A stretch of DNA of 64,000 nt, taken from the NCBI GenBank assembly GCA_036172665.1, contig CM069877.1, positions 20,795,001 to 20,859,000 of the forward strand, in the 5' to 3' direction. Positions within the stretch are counted from its first letter, which is position 1, and each line of letters starts with the position of its first letter. Position numbers and translations under genes: made by a program. The notes under the pieces are model-generated. The model was not told where the DNA came from, ran no database searches, and saw nothing but the letters and a program-made list of their open reading frames with translations. Below, piece by piece: positions 32,769 to 41,793 of this stretch. Origin of the DNA: Prosopocoilus inquinatus (taxonomy: Eukaryota > Arthropoda > Insecta > Coleoptera > Lucanidae).

Positions 32769-33158
32769 TTTTTGTTGTGCGTCAGATTTAAGAATCATTA
32801 AGGAATAATTAATTTAATTTTCATGCATGAAAACTAGAAGCCTAACATTTCCTTGTTGTCTTTCATTTCTTATAAAGTCATTTACTAATCAAATGGAAAT
32901 ATGGGAAGTCATATTGAAGATTCATGCAACGGATTTTCGTTTCTTGTTTCTTTTTTAAATAAATTACAGATGTTAGAAATTTTCTTTGAGTATATTCGGT
33001 TTGTTTCATAGTTTTAATTATAAATAACTTGCAGTACGTTAAATATATTACTTAATCCCTTAATCATTACAAAATATGTATTTTATTTTTTTGTTTTCCT
33101 CTTATTTATGTCTTGTTTATAGAAATCAAAACCACGCTTCATTTATTTAGTTTCTTGT

Positions 33159-33171
33159 GTGTGTGTGTGTG
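33159..33171 (+). repeat. Short (GT)n tract
   Basis: About six GT units just upstream of the likely ORF2 start; a common slippage-prone tract. Confidence 0.7.
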
Positions 33172-33180
33172 TATAATGTT

Positions 33181-35198
33181 ATGTTTTTAAAATTAGCTGC
33201 GTTGAACGTACGGTCATTGTGCACTGGATTTGAGGAATTTCTAGACATAATTTTCCATTATGATTTTGATTTTGTTGGGGTGACAGAGACCTGGTTGAAT
33301 GATAACATTATATAATATAGTTCATATACCAGGATATTATTTACTTCCTGAAGAGAGAATTGGAAGGGGTGGTGGGGTAGGCCTTTACATTAAAAATCAT
33401 ATTTCCTATAAAATAATTTAGAATTCAGTAACTCAATTGAACAATGTTGGATAAGTTTTAAAATTTCTAATAAATCCTTAGCACTTGGAGTAGTATATCG
33501 CCCTCCTAATAATAGCATAAACAGATTTCTTTACGATCTTGAAACGAATATTGCTTCCATAATAAGTAATATGCATGGGAGATTTAAATATTAACCTTTT
33601 TAATTTAAATAATGCCAATGTTTCCAACTTTCTGTCATTAATTGATTCCTATGGTCTAACTCAGATTATTGATGAACCGACGAGAGTAACTAATTATAGC
33701 AGTACATTACTAGATGTCATATTGGTTAGCGCTCCTGATCTAGTGATAAAGTAGTTAAAGTGCATTTTACGGATCATAGGTTGATATACTGTGACTTGAG
33801 TTATAATACTACTGTTCTGCGTGCTCGTTTATACACATGCCGTAATTTACGAAATTTAGATTACCAGAGATTTTACGATGGCCTGCGTTCTATCCCCTGG
33901 GATAACATTTTCGTTATTATTGATTTTAACAGTAAAGCTGGATTTTTAGGTAATAATATTTTGGCACTCTTTAATAAATACGCTCCCTTAAGAACTGTAA
34001 GAGTAACTAAGACGCCTGCTCCTTGGCTCACGGATGTTGTTCGTAACGTGATAAAACTTCGTAATAGTGCACTTAGCAGATTTCGACATTCTAAAAGTAA
34101 TGCAGATTGGAACTATTATAAGTTGTTACGAAATACTGTTACTATTGCTATCCGGCAAGAAAAGAAAGCATATTTACAGTATATTTGTAGACAAAAGAAT
34201 CAAAAATTAACCTGGCAAGTGTTGAAAACATTAAATATCACTCATAGTCAATCCCACGAACCTTTGCCAGAACCTTTTAATAATCCAGAGCTTATTAATA
34301 ATTTCTTTCTGGATACAGTAAACCAGATGGCTGGCAGCGCTGATGTCAATACCTTATCATATTACTTAAATAATCGTCTAAATGACAATCAACGGTGGTT
34401 TGCGTTTGGTGCTGTGTCTGAAAGCGATGTTGAAAAGGCTATTAGATCTATTAAATCGAATGCCTGTGGATACGATGGTATTTCCATGCATATGATAAAA
34501 TTATGTTTACCTCTGTTAAGTAAATACATTGCACATGTCATAAACCAGTCTTTCTCAAAAGGCGAATTTCCAAATAGCTGGAAACGCGCCTTGGTTGTAC
34601 CAGTTGCTAAAATAAAACACGTGAATACATTTAATGATCTAAGACCTATTTCATTATTGCTGGTGTTATTTAAAATTCTAGAGAAACTTGCCGTTGACCA
34701 ATTCAAAACATATATACAAGCAAATGAGTTGTTACCTCCTTCGCAATTGGGATTTAGAACCGGATTTAGTACAAGTACCGTCCTACTTAAAGTTACCAAT
34801 GATATTATAAGCGCTACGGACAGAGGTGATCTTACTACTGTTGTCTTAATAGATGATTCGAAATCTTTCGATACTATCAATCACGAATTGATGTGTGCCA
34901 AGCTTCATTACCTCGGCTTTAGTGACCTCGCGGTACATTTTATAAATTCTTATTTGGAAAACAGAACGCAGGCTGTTTCCGTAAACAATGTAATGTCTTC
35001 ATTTCGAATTATACACAATTCTGTATACTCTGTACACATAAGATTTTCACAAGCAGATTAAATTTTGCTCAACTCATTGTTACGCTGACGATACTCAAAT
35101 TTATTATAGTTACCAACCAGCCGACTTACCTGCAGCTTCTATTTTAATAAATGAGGAAATTCAACATTTAGTCATTAGATCAAATAACCATTCTTTAC
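33181..35198 (+). pseudogene. LINE ORF2, 5' part: AP endonuclease and reverse transcriptase
   Basis: Starts MFLKLAALNVRSLCTGF, then FVGVTETWLND, a stop near 33313, and GRGGGVGLYIKN in another frame. MGDLNINLFNLNNANVSNFL and FTDHRLIYCDL follow in further frames, all endonuclease landmarks. The longest open piece (33760-35061) carries the RT: WKRALVVPVAK, FNDLRPISLL, PSQLGFRTGFSTSTVLLKV and LIDDSKSFDTINHEL (motif A). After about 35061 the frame shifts and CYADDTQIYYSYQPADLPAA supplies the YADD catalytic motif. Gypsy copy 2 cuts the ORF at 35199. At least four frame changes make it inactive. It belongs to the jockey/CR1 assemblage; the exact clade is unclear. Confidence 0.8.
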
Positions 35199-35202
35199 AT
35201 AT

Positions 35203-35528
35203 TGTTACGTTTCTAGGGTTTGAGTTTATTTATTTAAACGAATAAAACACTCGATAAAAACTTAACCGTAATTTAATAAAGTTTAAAAACTAATTTATTT
35301 CTAACAATTTATTTTCACACTAAAATCTAACTTCGACTATCGCTGCTCGAATTCGACTGCCTGGTGAGTCAACCCCGGGCCATTTTACATCATTGCTGGC
35401 GTCTGGAAGTCTCGATTCTGGAAGATTCTAGTTTGCTCCATATAGGCCCCGAACGCGTGACGGCCTATGACACATCGAAGCGGACCGACTTCCTGACGCC
35501 TTGCGCTAAGTCAGGTTGGCTCGCCACA
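35203..35528 (-). repeat. 3' LTR of gypsy copy 2
   Basis: 326 bp. Differs from the 5' LTR at one position, 35388 (C; T at 41649). That change turns the TATAAAA of the 5' LTR into TGTAAAA on the minus strand. It differs from copy-1 LTRs at over ten positions, so the copies are different sublineages. Confidence 0.95.
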
Positions 35529-38500
35529 CTGCCCCCTTCTTAGAAACGTTTCGTCTCGAAATGTTCCTGGTGATAGTCTTGAAGGAGGGTGTCGGAATCT
35601 ACATGCTGGCCCATTCTTGCAACTTCCCGCCTGGAAGAAGTAACAGTCCACGGTTTTGCTGTTGCTGACTGTTGCCTGTGGGTGGTGGCTGCAGACTAGG
35701 ACTTCAATTCCCGTTCTGTGGAAGATGACTTCCAGCATGCTTCGAATTACTCTCCAGTCTAGTCCGTCCAATCCGCAGCCCAATTTGGGGATGGCTAACT
35801 TCATCTGATGGTTCTCTATTAGCTGTCTCCTCAGGCTATATAGGGCTCTCCACATAGTCACATAGTCAGGTTTACCGCTTGATGTCTTCTTAGTGACTAA
35901 ATAATGCACGTGGCGCCTCCGATCTGCCGTCGAATCAATGATCTGCAAGCTCTTGCCTACCACGGGATGCTGTCTTCGTAGCTCCTCGATTTGGCCAAAT
36001 TTCTTCTTAAACACCTGAGCGATTCCTTTGGACATTTTCAGGTCTTCTGCTACGCAGTGGGCCAGACTGTACTCCAGTGGCACTTTAAAGAGATCTTGTT
36101 GCTTCTCCGTGGTCACTCCAAACCGTGCCTTGCTTCCTTCGGCATGATGAGACATGAAGGTTTCGAAGTTCACTTCGGAAACTTGCGCTCTTTGTACTGT
36201 CCCTTCATCTGCTTCTCCATGGTAAGGGGCTATCCGGTTGAAGTGGATTACTTTGGGTTTGCCATGGGGGACCTTCTTGATGCGGTAAACGACGTCGTTG
36301 ATCCGTTTCATCACTTTATAAGGACCTTCCCAAGAGGTCTGTAATTTTGGGGAGAGGCCTCGACGTCTTTGGGGGTTATAAAGCCAGACCAGTGCTCCAG
36401 GTTGGTATCCCCCGTGTTGAGCGTTGATGTCATAGTGCTCCTTCATCCGATCGCTGGCCGTCTGTATATTGTGACGCACTTGGTTGTGGATATCATCCAT
36501 TTTCCTGCGTAATTTGCTCACGTAATCTTCGTCGGCAGAGACTTCGCCAGGCTTCACACCAAACTTCAGGTCGCAGGGCAGTCTCGGCTCTCGCCCGAAT
36601 ACCACTTTCGCGGGAGTCTCCCCTGTTGTCTCATGAACAGATGAGCGGTATGCCATTAGAAACAGGGGGATGTACGTGTCCCAGTCCCTCTGATGATTGG
36701 AAACGACCTTGGACAAATGTCGGTTGATGGTTCTATTGAACCTTTCCACCATTCCGTCCGACTGTGGGTGGAGTGCAGTTGTTCTAGTTTTTCGTACGCC
36801 GAGCAGAGTACACACGTTCTTGAACAAGGCCGATTCAAAGTTCCTTCCTTGGTCTGAATGCAGTTCCATAGGTGCACCATACCGACTGATCCATTCCCTG
36901 ACAAGGACTTCCGCAATAGTGACTGCCTCTTGGTTAGGTAGGGCGTAAGCTTCAACCCACTTGCTAAAGTAGTCCATTACCACGACGATGTACTTGTTTC
37001 CACCATTCGTTTCTGGAAACGGGCCGGCTACATCGATGGCAACTCTCTCAAAAGGACTTCCAACGTTGTACTGTCTCATGGGAGCCTTACCCCGCCTGTG
37101 GGGACCGTTACTGGCTGCGCAGACTGTACACTTTCTGCACCATTCCTTCACGTCTTCCTTGCAGTTCACCCAGTAAAATCTTTCGCGCACCTTCTCCATA
37201 GTCTTCTTAACTCCCAGATGCCCTCCCGAAGTTCCATCGTGAAGTTCCCTCAGAACTTCTGGCACCCTATTCTTCGGGATCAGTAACTGTGTCTTCTGTT
37301 CCATGCCTTCCTGATTCTCTATGCTTCGTCTCAGAAGACCACGATCCAACACTATGGAGTCCCACTGCGCCCAGTATGATTTTACGGACGGTGCACATGG
37401 TGCTACCTCTTCCCAGGTAGGCCTCGCGTCCCTGCTTTTCCATTCTAGCACTAATTTCAAATCCGGGTCGTTCTCCTGGTCTCTTCGCAGTTCTTCGCCT
37501 TCCCATTTGTCATCAACAATGGCTGTCCTCGCAGTCGTGGCTACTTTCTCGTCCAAACGACTACAGTGCTTACAGCCTTCGGCACAGGGTCTTCTCGACA
37601 GAGCATCGGCATTTCGATGGCTAGTTCCTGCCCGATGCTGAATTTCAAAATCGTACTCCTGAAGTCGTTCGATCCATCGTGCAACTTGCCCTTCTGGGTT
37701 CTTGAAACGGAGAAGCCATTTTAGAGCGGCGTGGTCGGTCCTCAGCAGGAAGCGTCTACCATACAAGTACTTGTAGAAGTGTTCTATCGTTTTTACGACG
37801 GCTAGCAATTCCCTTCTTGTGACGCAATAGTTTCGTTCCGGCTTTGATAGGACTTTACTGAAGTAGCCGATCACCTTCTCTTGCCCCTCTTGTATCTGGG
37901 AGAGTACGCCACCAATTCCAACGTTGCTAGCATCTGTGTCCACGACGAACTTGCCTTCCGGGAGAGGATAACTCAGAATAGGAGCACTAACCAAGTACTG
38001 CTTTAGTTGTTCAAAGCCAATTTGACACTGTTGGTCCCATTCAAATGGACGACCTTCTTCAGTGAGTTTTGTTAACGGCTTAGCAATGTCTGCAAATCCA
38101 GGAACGTAGCGCCGATAGTAAGTGCACAGGCCAAGGAAACTCCTTATTTGGTGTTTATTTGTGGGAGTTGGCCAGTCTTTCACCACCTGAATCTTCACAG
38201 GGTCCACGGCGATTCCGTTTCCATTAACAATGTGCCCCAGGTAATTCACTTCCTTCTGGAACAGGTGACACTTCTTGAGGCTAAGCTTTAGTCCAGCTCC
38301 GCGAAGCCGCTGGAACACTCCTTCCAGGTTCCTTAGGTGGTCGTCGAACGTCTTTCCCACGACAATTATGTCGTCAAGGTACACCATGCACGTTGTCCAG
38401 GACAGACCTTTCAGAACCGTCTCCATTAACCTCTCGAATGTCGCTGGGGCATTACATAACCCGAATGGCATCACTGTGAACTGCCACAGACCCATACCAA

Positions 38501-39854
38501 TGGAAAACGCCGTCTTTTCTCGATCTTCGGGCGCCAGCTCCACTTGCCAATATCCACTCTTTAAGTCCAAAGTTGAGAAGATCTTTGAGCCGGCCAGGGT
38601 GTCCAGGGTATCATCAATCCGGGGCAAGGGATAGCTGTCCTTCTTGGTGACATTATTGAGTAACCGGTAGTCTACACAGAACCTGGTGGACCCATCCTTC
38701 TTCTTCACAAGCACTACTGGTGACGCCCACGGGCTGCTTGATGGTTCTATTACATTATCCTTTTCCATCTCGCGAATAATGCGTTCCTCTTCCTCACGCT
38801 TCGCCAACGGTAATCGCCTTGGAGCTTGACGGATAGGTCTTTCTTCTCCAGTCTCTATTTTGTGTTTCACGACATCAGTTCTTCCCTTGGATCCATTTTC
38901 TACCTCAAATACATCTTGATAGCGGCCGATCAGATTCTTTGCTTTTGTCTTCTGGTCTGGAGTCAATTCCTGGGCTGTTGACATAACCATTTCCCATAAT
39001 TTCTTTGGGACTTTCGCTTCTGGCACGTTTGTTTCAAGTTGCCGGGAGATGGAGGACACCATGGTGCAGCTTCCCAAGATTGTTCCTTTCTTGATATTGA
39101 CAGAGAAACAATTGACGTTCATCAGGCGGACAGGTACTTCCTTCTTCGCCGTCAACAACATTTTCCCAACGAGGACTCCTCTTCCAATCCTTTGATCATC
39201 AGTATTAGGTTCAACCATAATGACTTGCCCATCTTGAAAAACACCGTCCAGTTTTGCGTCGACGATAACCTCAGTCCTGCTGGGTAATACAACGTCTTCA
39301 GCGAGGACTACTCGAGCGGCCACGTCCCCTCGTTGATGTAGAACCAACTCCTCATTATTGACCGCCATCACGCCACGCTTTAAGTCCAATTGGAACCCGT
39401 GGGCACACATGACGTCCATGCCCAAAATTGCCTCGTCCTCTATATCTGCCACCAGTGCACGGTGTTTTATTGGAGTTGAACCAATGGTGATGATAACCTC
39501 TACTTCACCGTGGACAGTTGCTGATGTTCCAGTTGCAGTTTTCAGTCTCCACTTGGTCGGCTCGGTGCGTCCAGATGACTTAATGACATCGGGTCTTAGG
39601 ATGGTCTTCGTCGCACCCGTATCCAACAACATGGTGTGAGGAATGTCATCAATGGTGACATCCACGAAGACACTGCTGGTTAACTGCCGTAGGAAAATTA
39701 CTTGGTTGGCTTTCGTCTTTGGGGGCCTTTGAATACGGGTCGACGTTTGCCCCTCTGCACCGACCCGGCTTAGTTTAACTGTGGCTTCCTTGGATCCTGT
39801 CTGGGCTTTGGACATCGCCTGCGAACATGTCCTTCCTCCTGGCAATTCCAACAA
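35511..39854 (-). CDS. Gypsy pol: protease-RT-RNase H-integrase-macro-CCCH
   Basis: 1447 open codons without a usable ATG; entry is probably by -1 frameshift from gag at about 39773. Residue order: aspartic protease (MLLDTGATKTILR), RT with VYLDDII, RNase H (TDASNVGIGG), integrase HHCC, then the D,D-35-E core (VAIDVAGPFP; ELHSDQGRNFES; DGMVERFNRTI). A GPY/F-like module follows (GPYKVMKRINDVVYRI). Residues 1258-1388 are a macro domain and 1404-1422 a CCCH finger. The final codons lie in the 3' LTR. All catalytic residues look intact. The C-terminal extension of about 230 residues is not part of standard gypsy pol. Confidence 0.93.
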   Translation of the reverse strand: MLELPGGRTCSQAMSKAQTGSKEATVKLSRVGAEGQTSTRIQRPPKTKANQVIFLRQLTSSVFVDVTIDDIPHTMLLDTGATKTILRPDVIKSSGRTEPTKWRLKTATGTSATVHGEVEVIITIGSTPIKHRALVADIEDEAILGMDVMCAHGFQLDLKRGVMAVNNEELVLHQRGDVAARVVLAEDVVLPSRTEVIVDAKLDGVFQDGQVIMVEPNTDDQRIGRGVLVGKMLLTAKKEVPVRLMNVNCFSVNIKKGTILGSCTMVSSISRQLETNVPEAKVPKKLWEMVMSTAQELTPDQKTKAKNLIGRYQDVFEVENGSKGRTDVVKHKIETGEERPIRQAPRRLPLAKREEEERIIREMEKDNVIEPSSSPWASPVVLVKKKDGSTRFCVDYRLLNNVTKKDSYPLPRIDDTLDTLAGSKIFSTLDLKSGYWQVELAPEDREKTAFSIGMGLWQFTVMPFGLCNAPATFERLMETVLKGLSWTTCMVYLDDIIVVGKTFDDHLRNLEGVFQRLRGAGLKLSLKKCHLFQKEVNYLGHIVNGNGIAVDPVKIQVVKDWPTPTNKHQIRSFLGLCTYYRRYVPGFADIAKPLTKLTEEGRPFEWDQQCQIGFEQLKQYLVSAPILSYPLPEGKFVVDTDASNVGIGGVLSQIQEGQEKVIGYFSKVLSKPERNYCVTRRELLAVVKTIEHFYKYLYGRRFLLRTDHAALKWLLRFKNPEGQVARWIERLQEYDFEIQHRAGTSHRNADALSRRPCAEGCKHCSRLDEKVATTARTAIVDDKWEGEELRRDQENDPDLKLVLEWKSRDARPTWEEVAPCAPSVKSYWAQWDSIVLDRGLLRRSIENQEGMEQKTQLLIPKNRVPEVLRELHDGTSGGHLGVKKTMEKVRERFYWVNCKEDVKEWCRKCTVCAASNGPHRRGKAPMRQYNVGSPFERVAIDVAGPFPETNGGNKYIVVVMDYFSKWVEAYALPNQEAVTIAEVLVREWISRYGAPMELHSDQGRNFESALFKNVCTLLGVRKTRTTALHPQSDGMVERFNRTINRHLSKVVSNHQRDWDTYIPLFLMAYRSSVHETTGETPAKVVFGREPRLPCDLKFGVKPGEVSADEDYVSKLRRKMDDIHNQVRHNIQTASDRMKEHYDINAQHGGYQPGALVWLYNPQRRRGLSPKLQTSWEGPYKVMKRINDVVYRIKKVPHGKPKVIHFNRIAPYHGEADEGTVQRAQVSEVNFETFMSHHAEGSKARFGVTTEKQQDLFKVPLEYSLAHCVAEDLKMSKGIAQVFKKKFGQIEELRRQHPVVGKSLQIIDSTADRRRHVHYLVTKKTSSGKPDYVTMWRALYSLRRQLIENHQMKLAIPKLGCGLDGLDWRVIRSMLEVIFHRTGIEVLVCSHHPQATVSNSKTVDCYFFQAGSCKNGPACRFRHPPSRLSPGTFRDETFLRRGQCGEPT
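35529..35542 (-). promoter_or_regulatory. Polypurine tract of gypsy copy 2
   Basis: AAGAAGGGGGCAG on the minus strand next to the 3' LTR, the same as in copy 1, and again inside the coding frame. Confidence 0.85.
35589..35645 (-). other. CCCH zinc finger at pol C-terminus (copy 2)
   Basis: CYFFQAGSCKNGPACRFRH has C-x7-C-x5-C-x3-H spacing, a CCCH finger of the RNA-binding kind (close to the usual C-x7/8-C-x5-C-x3-H). It is followed by a short basic tail. Copy 1 has the same finger at about 9477-9533. Confidence 0.85.
35691..36083 (-). other. Macro domain (TARG1/OARD1-like) at pol C-terminus (copy 2)
   Basis: Residues 1258-1388 of pol. Lys1322 (in LVTKKTSSGKPDY) and Asp1363 (in LGCGLDGLDW) sit where the catalytic Lys and Asp of human TARG1 lie, by my recollection of that family. 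The SLAHCVAEDLKMSKG loop and FKKKFG motif support the same branch over viral or MacroD-type domains. The likely activity is removal of ADP-ribose from acidic residues. Its purpose in the element is unknown; countering host ADP-ribosylation defence is one possibility. Confidence 0.88.
39736..39779 (-). promoter_or_regulatory. Probable gag-pol -1 frameshift signal
   Basis: On the minus strand GTTAAAC (39773-39779) lies in gag phase as G TTA AAC, directly before the gag TAA. Slipping back one base continues as L-S-R-V-G in the pol frame. Five bases further on, CGGGTCG (39761-39767) can pair perfectly with CGACCCG (39736-39742) across an 18-base loop. GUUAAAC is a known slippery heptamer in arteriviruses. 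The geometry is the classic one, but function is inferred. Confidence 0.7.
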
Positions 39855-41362
39855 ACCAGCGGCCTCTTCTGTTTGAAGACCTGTTCCACAATGCGGCGAA
39901 CATCCTCGGCGGTGGCATACTCCCTGGCTCGCTCCTTTATAGTAGATCCCACCTTGGCGTTAGCGGATTCTTCCTCTTCTTCCTCTTGGAAGTCCATAGC
40001 CGCTCGCACCTTGACATGCCCTCTTGAGACTCGTCTCGCTGCTTCAAATTCCAAGGCATAAGCTAATGCGTTCTTGGACGTCTTCGGATGGGTCATTCTC
40101 AATGCCTGCTGGTTGTCTGGGTCACGGATTCCATCTATGAAGGTCTGCACCGTCAAACATTTGAGGAATTCAACAGGAGCTGTGGGATATGCCAACTGGG
40201 CCAGACGCGCAACGTCTGCTTCGAATTCCTGAAGACTTTCTCCGGATTTCTGACAGCGATTCCTCAACTGCGCATGGTATACCTCGGTCAGATGGGCCTG
40301 TCCGTAACGCATTTCCATCCTATTCACCAGCTTGTCGAAGTCTTCTTGTTCCTCTGGCGGCATCGTCTGCAGCACATCGATAGCGTCCCCTCTCAAGGCC
40401 ACAATTAACGAAGTGGCTTTTTCGCTGGCCGTCCATCTGTTTGCCTTTGCTGCTGCTTCGAACTGTTTGAAGTAGTTGGGCCAAGAAGACTTTCCATCGA
40501 ACGTTGGTGGTTTTATCTTCAGTTTAGAATTTTCTGTTGGTCCTTCCACAATTCGGGTTTCATTATTTTCTAGTACTTCTACTGGTGGCTGATCCCCGAA
40601 CACTCGCAACCCCGCCATGATTTGTTCCAGATTTTTGATTTTATTATCCTGCTGGAATATTATTTCTTCCACATTTTCTTGAAGGTTTCTTGTTTCTTCC
40701 GATATTTTTACCACTAGTTTATCTTCGAGTCCTTTCGTCTGTTCTAGAAATTCACCCTTCAAATTTCCGGACTGTTCTAGAAGTTTCTCGTCGAAATTTC
40801 TGGATTGCTCTAGAAATTTCTCGTCTAAGTCTCTAGATTGTTCCAACAATTTATTTTGTAATTTGTCGAAATTTCCAGATTGTTCTAGAAGCTTCTCCTC
40901 TAAATTTCTGCATTGTTCTTGAAGCTTCTCGTCCAAATTTCTGGATTGTTCTCGAAGTTCGTCCTTGAAATTTCCAGATTGTTCTAGAAGCTTCTCCTCT
41001 AAATTTCTGGATTGTTCTTGAAGCTTCTCTAAATTTCCAGACTGTTCTTGAAACTTCTCGTCCAAATTTCTGGATTGTTCTCGAAGTTCGTCCTTGAAAT
41101 TTCCAGATTGTTCTAGAAGCTTCTCCTCTAAATTTCTGGATTGTTCTCGAAATTCATCCTTCAAGATTTTATTAAAATCGACGGGACCACACGAAATTTC
41201 GAAAAGGAACGTCTCTGGATCTTCACCAGCTGTTAACAAATCGGATCGGAGACGCTGTTGAAGTGCGCCTTTCAAACCACAGGTTTCTAACTCTCGTTCT
41301 TCCAATTCGGTTTTTAATTCGGCCACTTTTAAGTCTTTCAACAACACTTTTCTCGTAGCCAT
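39770..41362 (-). CDS. Gypsy gag with SAP motif, 11-residue coiled coil and CCHC knuckle
   Basis: 530 aa from ATG at 41362. Residues 1-45 resemble a SAP motif (LKVAELKTELEERELET). Residues about 68-212 are thirteen 11-residue repeats of the form xxxLxEQSxNx, predicted as a long hendecad coiled coil. Residues about 290-460 are the retrotransposon gag/capsid core (WPNYFKQFEAAAKANRW; LRNRCQKSGESLQEFEADVA). A zinc knuckle CWNCQEEGHVRRRC (C-x2-C-x4-H-x4-C) lies near the C-terminus. It would form the virus-like particle and package RNA. Pol is in the -1 phase, overlapping by 85 nt. A run of A's on the sense strand lies immediately before the ATG. Confidence 0.9.
   Translation of the reverse strand: MATRKVLLKDLKVAELKTELEERELETCGLKGALQQRLRSDLLTAGEDPETFLFEISCGPVDFNKILKDEFREQSRNLEEKLLEQSGNFKDELREQSRNLDEKFQEQSGNLEKLQEQSRNLEEKLLEQSGNFKDELREQSRNLDEKLQEQCRNLEEKLLEQSGNFDKLQNKLLEQSRDLDEKFLEQSRNFDEKLLEQSGNLKGEFLEQTKGLEDKLVVKISEETRNLQENVEEIIFQQDNKIKNLEQIMAGLRVFGDQPPVEVLENNETRIVEGPTENSKLKIKPPTFDGKSSWPNYFKQFEAAAKANRWTASEKATSLIVALRGDAIDVLQTMPPEEQEDFDKLVNRMEMRYGQAHLTEVYHAQLRNRCQKSGESLQEFEADVARLAQLAYPTAPVEFLKCLTVQTFIDGIRDPDNQQALRMTHPKTSKNALAYALEFEAARRVSRGHVKVRAAMDFQEEEEEESANAKVGSTIKERAREYATAEDVRRIVEQVFKQKRPLVCWNCQEEGHVRRRCPKPRQDPRKPQLN
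40727..41161 (-). repeat. 33-bp minisatellite encoding gag coiled coil (copy 2)
   Basis: Thirteen diverged 33-bp units (TTCTAGAAGCTTCTCCTCTAAA type on +). One unit is 30 bp and one is 42 bp; the others are 33 bp. The same array is at 12804-13238 in copy 1 with unit-level differences (unit 2 KDELREQSGNF against EEKLLEQSGNF), consistent with exchange between units. Confidence 0.8.
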
Positions 41363-41445
41363 TGTTTTTTTTTTTTTTTTACTGTACTTATTTAATAATC
41401 TGATTAAATTTAATTTACTTTAAATTGTTTATTTATTTGCACAAA

Positions 41446-41462
41446 CCCCACACCTGACACCA
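41446..41462 (-). other. Primer-binding site, gypsy copy 2 (tRNA-Leu type)
   Basis: TGGTGTCAGGTGTGGGG on the minus strand, one base inside the 5' LTR; same as in copy 1. Confidence 0.75.
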
Positions 41463-41463
41463 C

Positions 41464-41789
41464 TGTTACGTTTCTAGGGTTTGAGTTTATTTATTTAAAC
41501 GAATAAAACACTCGATAAAAACTTAACCGTAATTTAATAAAGTTTAAAAACTAATTTATTTCTAACAATTTATTTTCACACTAAAATCTAACTTCGACTA
41601 TCGCTGCTCGAATTCGACTGCCTGGTGAGTCAACCCCGGGCCATTTTATATCATTGCTGGCGTCTGGAAGTCTCGATTCTGGAAGATTCTAGTTTGCTCC
41701 ATATAGGCCCCGAACGCGTGACGGCCTATGACACATCGAAGCGGACCGACTTCCTGACGCCTTGCGCTAAGTCAGGTTGGCTCGCCACA
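41464..41789 (-). repeat. 5' LTR of gypsy copy 2
   Basis: 326 bp, intact TATAAAA on the minus strand (41644-41650), AATAAA signals, TG...CA ends, outer ATAT duplication at 41790-41793. Confidence 0.95.
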
Positions 41790-41793
41790 ATAT

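Larger units (their letters stand above)
35203..41789 (-). mobile_element. Ty3/gypsy LTR retrotransposon, copy 2 (full length)
   Basis: 6587 bp on the minus strand, 326-bp LTRs with one difference between them, and an ATAT target duplication (35199-35202 and 41790-41793). Primer site, polypurine tract, gag, protease, RT, RNase H, integrase, macro domain and CCCH finger are all present and open. No env frame. It sits inside LINE ORF2: the ORF2 reading continues on the far side at 41794. This looks like a potentially autonomous, recently inserted copy and a likely helper type for deleted copies such as 9090-13869. Confidence 0.95.

Noticed and set aside
34389..34880. 163-codon minus-strand frame
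   Set aside because: Antisense shadow of the LINE RT frame.
40740..41165. CRISPR-like regular repeats
   Set aside because: They are the 33-bp gag coiled-coil units with no spacers; eukaryotic context.
35203..41789. Envelope gene making gypsy copy 2 an errantivirus
   Set aside because: No frame for an env remains: pol runs into the 3' LTR and the extra C-terminal sequence is macro plus CCCH.
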